Under the pieces are notes generated by a model. That model was not told the origin of the DNA and did not search any database. It saw nothing but the letters and a program-made list of their open reading frames with translations. From contig VFGQ01000082.1 in assembly GCA_009391605.1 (NCBI GenBank), forward strand, positions 1-11,401: a stretch of 11,401 bases of DNA, in the 5' to 3' direction. Positions 6,182 through 11,401 of this stretch are shown piece after piece. Within the stretch, counting starts at the first letter, position 1. Each line of letters opens with the position of its first letter. The DNA comes from SAR202 cluster bacterium (GTDB taxonomy: Bacteria > Chloroflexota > Dehalococcoidia > SAR202 > GCA-002694895). A program made the position numbers and the translations under genes.

Positions 6182-6196
6182 GATTAAATAAATATA
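6182..6196. promoter_or_regulatory. 15-bp divergent junction between thrC and the MFS operon
   Basis: The start codons of two divergent genes are only 15 bp apart, too little for two promoters, so at least one transcript must start inside the opposite gene. For thrC a candidate lies in the transporter coding region on the minus strand: TTGAAC (6228-6233), 15-bp spacer, TATACT (6207-6212), giving about a 20-nt leader. No Shine-Dalgarno sequence precedes either start. Regulation of the two genes may be linked by interference, but that is inference. Confidence 0.35.
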
Positions 6197-7447
6197 ATGA
6201 AATTCAAGTATAAATCATCAGAAGAAAGTTCAATAGCTTACTATGGATGGATAATTGCATTATACGGTAATTTCATTATTGCATTATCTAGCCTCTCAGG
6301 AATGCATGGCACAGGTTTTTTTCTTAAAGCTTTTGAATCTAAATATAATTGGAGTAGAACTTTAATTTCAGGGGCTAGTGCATTTGCTAGAGCTGAGACA
6401 GCTTTGTTTGGACCTGTTGAAGGTTTTATACTTGACAAGTTTGGAGCAAGAAAAGTAATGACTGTCGGGTTTGTTGTCAGTGCTTTTGGTTTTTACCTTT
6501 TATCATCTACAACAACTGTTTTATCTCTTTATATATCTTATTTTTTTATGAGTTTTGGTACTGCAATTGCAGGATGGCTTCCAATTATTACATTAATGAA
6601 TGCTTGGTTCGATAAGAAAAAAACTTTTGCTATGGCTATGTCAATGAATGGAGTTCATTTTGCAGGATGGGCAGCAGCTATTTTAGCATTTTCAATTCAA
6701 AATTATGGTATAAGACAGACAACTTTTGTGATCTCATTAATATTTTTATGTTTTTCACCATTGTCATATTTGATAATAAGAGACAAAATAATTAAGAGTT
6801 CAGAAACGAAAATAATAAATGACAAATCTGAAAGAAAAAGATTTTCTTTAAAAATTAATTTAAGTCCGAAAATTAAATATGGTTTAACTCATAGACCATT
6901 TTGGATTATTGCAATAGCTCATATGTTTTCTACTGCTTCCGTTGTTACTGTAGGAGTACATTTACCTGCGCATATTACTGATATTGGATATTCTACAGTG
7001 CAGGCAGGATATATAGTAATGATTTATTCCACTGTTGCTTTATTTGCTCAGATTATTGGAGGATATTTGGGAGATAGAATAGTTAAAAAGTATGTTTTGA
7101 CTATTTTTTTAATAATCCAAAGTATTGCTTTGTTTATACTTTCATTTGTTAGGAATATTGTGGGCATAATTGTTTTTGCAATATTTTACGGCATTGCTTT
7201 TGGTGGCAGAAATCCTTTATTTACTTCTATCAGAGGCGATTATTTTGATAGATCAGTTTTTGCTACCTTTTTTGGATTGTCAGGGATGGTAATTAATATT
7301 GGATCTGTTTCAAGTCCAGTTTTAACAGGTTATCTTTTTGATACAAGAGGGGATTATTCAATAGCATTTTTTATTTTAGGAATTATGGCTTTATTTGGAT
7401 CTGTTTTATGTTTTTCTCTTCCAAAAAAAGGTATGATTGGTAGTTAA
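6197..7447 (+). CDS. Major facilitator superfamily transporter (OFA/monocarboxylate-like), first of a tandem pair
   Basis: A 416-residue polytopic membrane protein with the hydrophobicity of 12 helices split by a charged central loop (about 197-235, rich in Lys, Ser and Arg). It opens with YYGWIIALYGNF as helix 1. The loop between helices 2 and 3 carries an MFS motif-A version, GFILDKFGARKVM, and the symmetrical loop of the second half reads GGYLGDRIVKKYVL. This layout recalls the oxalate:formate antiporter and monocarboxylate porter families, so a small carboxylate is a reasonable but unproven substrate. The downstream neighbour is a clear paralogue. There is no ribosome site before the ATG, and an AT-rich TATAAT overlaps the start. 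Its 5' end faces thrC 15 bp away. Confidence 0.9.
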   Translation: MKFKYKSSEESSIAYYGWIIALYGNFIIALSSLSGMHGTGFFLKAFESKYNWSRTLISGASAFARAETALFGPVEGFILDKFGARKVMTVGFVVSAFGFYLLSSTTTVLSLYISYFFMSFGTAIAGWLPIITLMNAWFDKKKTFAMAMSMNGVHFAGWAAAILAFSIQNYGIRQTTFVISLIFLCFSPLSYLIIRDKIIKSSETKIINDKSERKRFSLKINLSPKIKYGLTHRPFWIIAIAHMFSTASVVTVGVHLPAHITDIGYSTVQAGYIVMIYSTVALFAQIIGGYLGDRIVKKYVLTIFLIIQSIALFILSFVRNIVGIIVFAIFYGIAFGGRNPLFTSIRGDYFDRSVFATFFGLSGMVINIGSVSSPVLTGYLFDTRGDYSIAFFILGIMALFGSVLCFSLPKKGMIGS

Positions 7448-7463
7448 TTCTTGTGTTGCATTT

Positions 7464-8729
7464 ATGAGTTTTAAAATATATTACGACCAAAATAAAGAAA
7501 GCTCACCAAGATATTATGGGTGGATTTTAGCACTGTTTGGAAATTTAGTAATTGGATTAATGACAATTGCCAATTTTCAGGGAACAGGTTTTTTTCTTAA
7601 AGCATTTGAGCGACAAAAAGGGTGGGGAAGAGCAGTTATTTCTGGAGCCAGTTCATTTGCCAGAGCTGAATCAGCATTACTTGGCCCAATAGAAGGATAT
7701 CTATTGGACAGATTTGGAGTCAGAAGAATTATGGTGATAGGCAATGTTGTAACATTTGTTGGTTTTCTTTTTATAGCATTTACCGAACATTTGTATCAGT
7801 TATATATAGGATATTTTTTTATAAGTTTTGGATCAGCTTTGGCTGGATGGCTTCCTACTATGACACTGATGAATAATTGGTTTGACAAAAAAAAGACATT
7901 TGCAATGGCCTTTTCAATAACCGGAACACATATTGCCGGATGGGTTGCTCCCTTTTTAGCTTATTCTTTATTAACATATGGTATAAGAAATACTGCTTTA
8001 GTCATTGCTGTTATAACATTGATGTTTTCCCCGCTTTCTTATCTTATAGTTAGAGATAGAAAAAATTTAAATGAGTTCCATGTAACCAAATCATCAGAAG
8101 AAAAAAAATCAAAGAGAAGATTTGGATTTAAGTTTAATTTAAACCCGGAAATCAAATATCAGTTGAAACGAAGACCCTTTTGGATAATAGCTTTTACTCA
8201 TATGTGTTCTACAACATCTATTGTAACTTTAACTGTACATTTGCCTGCCTATATTACCGATCTTGGATTTACCACAATACAATCCGGCTATATTGTTTCT
8301 ATATTTTCCACAGTTGCAATATTCAGTCAGTATATAGCTGGATATACTGGAGATAAATATGGTAAAAAATATGTTTTATTAATATTTTTGCTTTTCCAGG
8401 CAATTTCTTTAATCTTTTTAGCATTATCTGACTCATGGTCTTATTTGATTGTCTTTGCTATAGTTTGGGGGATTGGTTATGGAGGAAGAACTCCATTAAT
8501 GACAGCTATAAGAGGAGATTATTTTGAAAGATCAGCTTTTGCGACACTATTTGGATTGTCAGGAATGGTAATGAATGTAGGTACAACTTCTGGTCCGATC
8601 ATTGCAGGATTAATTTTTGATGTTTATGGTTCATATACTATGGCTTTATGGGGATTAACTGTTATTGCATTTTGTGGTTGTTTATTATTACTGACTTTAC
8701 CTCCGGTTCCTAAGCGTATTAAATCTTAG
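7464..8729 (+). CDS. Major facilitator superfamily transporter (OFA/monocarboxylate-like), second of a tandem pair
   Basis: A 421-residue, 12-helix MFS carrier, roughly half identical to the gene before it over the whole length. Shared blocks include YYGWI.AL.GN, GTGFFLKAFE, NWFDKKKTFAMA and FSPLSYLI.RD. Its motif A is GYLLDRFGVRRIM, and the second-half copy is AGYTGDKYGKKYVL. I place the start at 7464 (MSFKIYYDQ) because it aligns with the paralogue's MKFKYKSS. An in-frame ATG at 7437 would add nine residues and overlap the upstream gene by 11 bp; it follows AAAAAAAGG but too closely for a good ribosome site. The pair most likely arose by tandem duplication and then diverged, perhaps for different acids. 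The substrate is not known. Confidence 0.9.
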   Translation: MSFKIYYDQNKESSPRYYGWILALFGNLVIGLMTIANFQGTGFFLKAFERQKGWGRAVISGASSFARAESALLGPIEGYLLDRFGVRRIMVIGNVVTFVGFLFIAFTEHLYQLYIGYFFISFGSALAGWLPTMTLMNNWFDKKKTFAMAFSITGTHIAGWVAPFLAYSLLTYGIRNTALVIAVITLMFSPLSYLIVRDRKNLNEFHVTKSSEEKKSKRRFGFKFNLNPEIKYQLKRRPFWIIAFTHMCSTTSIVTLTVHLPAYITDLGFTTIQSGYIVSIFSTVAIFSQYIAGYTGDKYGKKYVLLIFLLFQAISLIFLALSDSWSYLIVFAIVWGIGYGGRTPLMTAIRGDYFERSAFATLFGLSGMVMNVGTTSGPIIAGLIFDVYGSYTMALWGLTVIAFCGCLLLLTLPPVPKRIKS

Positions 8730-8742
8730 GTTATTATCAACT

Positions 8743-9603
8743 ATGCATTTTATTAAAAATATTTTATTTATAAACTTTGCTATCTTGTTATTATGTATAG
8801 GTTGTTCTCAGCTGAAAACAGATTCAACGGAAATAATTAATTCAAATGTTGTTATGCCAACAAATGAATACTCTCTTGGTTTTAATAGAATAGTTTTTAG
8901 TGTTGTTAATAATGAAGGATCTGAGGCCAAAAAACCTTTGACTGTATCTGTTAAAAATGTAAAAACAAATAAATTAAATGTTGTTGATCCTGTTTTTTAT
9001 AAATGGCCTAACAAAAATGGGGGGTTTTATGTTTTAAACACCATATTTGATAATGAAGGAAGTTATTTTATAAATATTAATGATTTAACTGATTCGGATT
9101 TTATATATAAAAAGAAAATAAATATTACTGATAATGAATTAACACCAAAACTTGGTGAGGTTATACCTGTATTGAATAATAAAATTATTACGGACACACA
9201 AAATATTAGTGAAATAACCAGTGATTCTAACCCTGATCATAACTTTTATCAGTATAAATTATCAGAAGCTTTGAATAATGATAAGTTAGTTATTGTTTTC
9301 TTTCTTTCGCCTAATTTTTGTAAGACAGCTACATGTTTCCCTCAACTTGATGTATTTAAGAAATTAAAATTAAAATATCATGATAAAATTATATTTATAC
9401 ATGTAGAAGTTTATGAAAACCCACACCTTATAAAAGGAAATTTAAATAATACAAAAATTTCTTCAGTATTAAATGAATGGAATATAAAATCAGAACCATA
9501 TACTTTTTTAATAGATAAAAATAATTATTTATTTCGTAAATTTCAGGGCTATGTTTCTTTTGAAGAAATTGAAAATTATATTGTTAACTTGTTAAATGAA
9601 TAA
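8743..9603 (+). CDS. Lipoprotein with Ig-like domain and CX4C thioredoxin-like domain
   Basis: A 286-residue secreted protein. Residues 1-20 are a hydrophobic signal ending LLCIGC; C21 is the likely lipid-bearing cysteine, although the -3 position (Cys) is unusual. Residues about 40-130 form a beta-rich, Ig-like segment (SLGFNRIVFSVVNNEG, then GGFYVLNTIFDNEGSYF). A linker containing ISEITSD leads to a thioredoxin fold at about 165-286: VIVFFLSPNFCKTATCFP with C193 and C198 in a CX4C spacing, IIFIHVEVYE, and EPYTFLID with cis-proline P252. I recall this arrangement (TPAFCxxxxCGP in relatives) in Chloroflexota and Actinobacteria proteins of unknown function; here the usual Gly-Pro after the second Cys reads FP. 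A role in extracytoplasmic thiol redox or metal delivery is plausible. It lies 13 bp after the transporter and overlaps the next gene by 8 bp. Confidence 0.85.
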   Translation: MHFIKNILFINFAILLLCIGCSQLKTDSTEIINSNVVMPTNEYSLGFNRIVFSVVNNEGSEAKKPLTVSVKNVKTNKLNVVDPVFYKWPNKNGGFYVLNTIFDNEGSYFININDLTDSDFIYKKKINITDNELTPKLGEVIPVLNNKIITDTQNISEITSDSNPDHNFYQYKLSEALNNDKLVIVFFLSPNFCKTATCFPQLDVFKKLKLKYHDKIIFIHVEVYENPHLIKGNLNNTKISSVLNEWNIKSEPYTFLIDKNNYLFRKFQGYVSFEEIENYIVNLLNE

Positions 9604-10114
9604 TAAAACTTATTTACTCATTATATTTATATTTTTTTTGACTTTTAATTCGTTTGAATTATCAGGTGATTCGAATGATGAGAACACAATTTTATTAAGT
9701 GGGAATAATTATTTTATCAAAATAAATTTTGATACATATCCGATTAAATTAGGTGAACAATTTATAGATATAGAAATAGAATATATTGAAAATAATGGAA
9801 ATAAGTTTAATGGTAATGTTGAAATATTTTTTAATACTCCTAGTAAAAGTGAAAGATATAAATTTATTGCTTTGAAATTACCTGATACAAAATCTTTGTA
9901 TAAAGCAACCCATACATTTAAAGAACCTGGAAATTGGATGATTGAAATTTATGTTAACGATAAAAAAATATCGGAAGATTTTGTTTTTTATGTTAATGTG
10001 AATAACCCTTCGATATCTGTTCTTAAACATGGGTATTTATTAATGTTAATGGTTGCATTATTTTTTGTTGTAGGATATGTAAAATTATATTTTGAGGCAA
10101 AAAACAAAAAATAA
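9596..10114 (+). CDS. FixH/YtkA-like protein with signal peptide and C-terminal membrane anchor
   Basis: A 172-residue protein that starts 8 bp inside the end of the lipoprotein gene (ATGAATAA), so the two are probably translationally coupled. A signal sequence (about 1-22) is followed by one beta-sandwich domain (about 35-135). The pattern IKLGEQFIDIEIEY, an acidic and Asn-rich turn, NVEIFF, then THTFKEPGNWMIEIYV resembles YtkA/FixH-like domains, in which the final G-x-W strand is typical. A single helix at about 145-166 (GYLLMLMVALFFVVGYVKLY) and a basic tail would anchor it with the domain outside. FixH-like proteins are linked to copper and cytochrome oxidase assembly, which fits a thioredoxin-like partner, but no copper ligands stand out here. 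The family call is moderate, from pattern only. Confidence 0.65.
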   Translation: MNNKTYLLIIFIFFLTFNSFELSGDSNDENTILLSGNNYFIKINFDTYPIKLGEQFIDIEIEYIENNGNKFNGNVEIFFNTPSKSERYKFIALKLPDTKSLYKATHTFKEPGNWMIEIYVNDKKISEDFVFYVNVNNPSISVLKHGYLLMLMVALFFVVGYVKLYFEAKNKK

Positions 10115-10435
10115 TTATTTATATAATTCCCCATGGATTGTCCCATCTATATCAGATATTTTAGTTATATTATTTTCTCCATTTATTTTTTGTGATTCAA
10201 TCTTCAACAACTCCCCTGATAACATGTGTTGCTTTAAATGATTTAGAGTAATTATGTTTAATTTATAATTAGAAAGTTGAAAATGAATCAGTTCATTTTC
10301 AACTTTCAATATAAGAGTTTTCTGATCATAATCCAATTCTGTGACGTGCCCTGTAAATTTATAGTTTATATCTGTATTAATAGTGCATCCTATCAAATAA
10401 AAACATAGTAATATTTTGCATAAAATAATTTTCAT
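10115..10435 (-). CDS. Small lipoprotein, probable OB-like beta domain
   Basis: A 106-residue protein with a short signal (MKIILCKILLCFYLIGC) ending in a good lipobox, LIGC, so C17 is the likely lipidated residue. The rest is short beta strands: FTGHVTELDYDQKTLILKV, ELIHFQLSNYKLNI, then LLKIESQKINGENNITKISD. A GxVxxxDxxxxxLxLxV start like this is common in small OB-fold lipoproteins (DUF5666-like), but I cannot name a family. The stop directly abuts the stop of the convergent FixH-like gene, with no bases between. The start faces the secreted protein at 10537 across a 101-bp divergent gap. Inside the gene is a perfect 16-bp inverted repeat (10272-10307). Confidence 0.6.
   Translation of the reverse strand: MKIILCKILLCFYLIGCTINTDINYKFTGHVTELDYDQKTLILKVENELIHFQLSNYKLNIITLNHLKQHMLSGELLKIESQKINGENNITKISDIDGTIHGELYK
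10272..10307. repeat. Perfect 16-bp inverted repeat with 4-nt loop
   Basis: The arm GAAAGTTGAAAATGAA (10272-10287), loop TCAG and arm TTCATTTTCAACTTTC (10292-10307) pair without any mismatch. It lies fully inside the small lipoprotein gene, where it encodes the segment KVENELIHFQLS. It is far too long to expect by chance in a window this size, even at 30% GC. No T-run follows on either strand, so it is not a standard terminator. It could be a hairpin in the mRNA or the product of template switching. Confidence 0.9.
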
Positions 10436-10536
10436 ATTTTTTAAAAAATAATTAAAAAGTGACTTTGAGGGTCGTTGACTAACTTATCTACATTAAATAG
10501 TGTAATAAACAATAATTTATATTTCTATTAAATAAT

Positions 10537-11401
10537 GTGAAAATTTTATATAAACATATATCAATTACATTAATAATAATAATATCTTTTTTAAGCTTTG
10601 GAATTAATATTTTAAGTACTCATGCTGATTCATCTAATAAAGAAGTTATTTTTGTTGTTGATCCTAATACTGAAAATCAATTTTATGCTGATTTTATTTA
10701 TTCAGTAATTGGGACATTAAAAGAATTACGTGAAGAATCTCAATATAAGTTTTTCTCGTTAAATTCACCACATAAATTTTTTATTTTTGATTCTAATTCT
10801 GTAGATTCTGATGCTCAAATTGAAAATTTACTTAAATGGATGAACAGTGATGAAAATATGGATTCTGTTTCTGTTCTTGGTTCTATTACTGAAATAGTAA
10901 ATCAGATGACTTTAAATAATTCAGCTGAAGGATCTATAATTAATTTCATTGTATATGATAATTTGGAAATATCTTCTGAAGAATCAAAAATAATTGAAAC
11001 ATTACTTCAAACTATAGCTTCTAAAAAATGGATTCTAAATTTTGTTTATAAATTTGATACTGATAAATTATTAGTAGCTAAATATAAAAATTGGGCTGAG
11101 TGGACATCAGGAAAGATTTATCCAATGGTTACGCCAGATACAATTGAACTTATAACAGCAAATACTATAAAACAACATGCGGAACGGATTTTAACTAATG
11201 ATTACAAAGGTATTGTTGAAGCAAATAGTGTTTTTCAACAAGAAATATTTGTTTCACCGGGAACAAGTGAGTTAGAAATAGTTATGTTTAGAGCAAAAAC
11301 TGAAGGTAATGTAGGAATCATTACGCCGGGAGGAATAAATAAAACAATTGGCAATTACGGGCCAACTGATTTATTAGAAACACCATATGTTTCAATATGG
11401 A
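10537..11401 (+). CDS. Secreted protein, possibly VWA-like, N-terminal part (GTG start; runs off the right edge)
   Basis: An open frame of 288 codons that continues past the window. The only usable start after the in-frame stop at 10513-10515 is GTG at 10537; the next in-frame ATG is more than 300 bp further in. The protein begins with a clear signal peptide: basic KILYKH, a hydrophobic core, then cleavage probably after THA (residue 30). KEVIFVVDPNTEN (35-47) resembles the first strand of a von Willebrand A domain, with D42-x-N-x-E in place of the metal-binding DxSxS. SVLGSITEIVNQM and IINFIVYDN sit where the second and third metal-site loops would be. FVSPGTSELEIVMF followed by GIITPGG resembles the beta module after VWA in CLCA-like proteins. 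The fold is suggested by pattern only. Neither VWA nor CLCA can be confirmed here. Confidence 0.6.
   Translation, partial: MKILYKHISITLIIIISFLSFGINILSTHADSSNKEVIFVVDPNTENQFYADFIYSVIGTLKELREESQYKFFSLNSPHKFFIFDSNSVDSDAQIENLLKWMNSDENMDSVSVLGSITEIVNQMTLNNSAEGSIINFIVYDNLEISSEESKIIETLLQTIASKKWILNFVYKFDTDKLLVAKYKNWAEWTSGKIYPMVTPDTIELITANTIKQHAERILTNDYKGIVEANSVFQQEIFVSPGTSELEIVMFRAKTEGNVGIITPGGINKTIGNYGPTDLLETPYVSIW

Noticed and set aside
6171..6198. TTGTAT, 16 bp, TATAAT on the plus strand before the first MFS gene
   Set aside because: It looks like a promoter, but transcription would start after the only plausible start codon at 6197, so it cannot drive the gene as annotated.
6241..6438. Minus-strand 65-codon frame inside the first MFS gene
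   Set aside because: Antisense to conserved transporter helices; no support.
10435..10450. TATTTTTTAAAAAATA palindrome at the small lipoprotein start
   Set aside because: A T-run followed by an A-run is low-complexity and expected in DNA this AT-rich; no operator evidence.

Overview
The window is AT-rich (roughly 30% GC by eye) and bacterial: the tRNAs have bacterial arms, sigma-70-like promoters are visible, and there are lipobox and Sec signal peptides, a DEAD-box RNA helicase and an FAH-family enzyme. The mix of an FAH hydrolase, tandem OFA-like MFS transporters, a zinc-ribbon threonine synthase and a secreted Ig-like/thioredoxin-like protein with a CX4C motif recalls marine Chloroflexota such as the SAR202 clade. 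That placement is a tentative impression from gene style, not a search result.

Layout. The left edge holds the 5' end of a homocysteine S-methyltransferase-like gene (minus), divergent from a DEAD-box helicase (plus), which converges on an FAH-family hydrolase (minus). Next comes a gene-poor stretch of about 1 kb with a UPF0213-type GIY-YIG protein and two candidate tiny ORFs, all on the minus strand. It is bounded by an intact tRNA-Gly(GCC) on the right and a 47-bp imperfect copy of that tRNA's 3' half on the left, in direct orientation. This looks like the scar of an integrated element. A three-gene tRNA operon (CAT anticodon, Phe, Gly; minus) has a good promoter and faces a class I aminotransferase (plus), which overlaps tail to tail with a threonine synthase (minus).

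Only 15 bp separate the threonine synthase start from the next rightward run: two tandem paralogous MFS carriers, an Ig-like plus thioredoxin-like lipoprotein, and an overlapping FixH/YtkA-like membrane-anchored protein. A small lipoprotein gene on the minus strand follows; it contains a perfect 16-bp inverted repeat. The right edge is the start of a secreted, possibly VWA-like protein beginning with GTG.

How the genes work together. Amino-acid metabolism (homocysteine methylation, transamination, threonine synthesis) and carboxylate handling (FAH hydrolase, OFA-like carriers) are represented, but no single pathway is complete here. The lipoprotein and FixH-like pair is the clearest functional unit, probably acting on the outer face of the cytoplasmic membrane. 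I do not see a complete novel defence or mobile system. The most unusual structures are the tRNA-bounded segment and the long hairpin inside the small lipoprotein gene.
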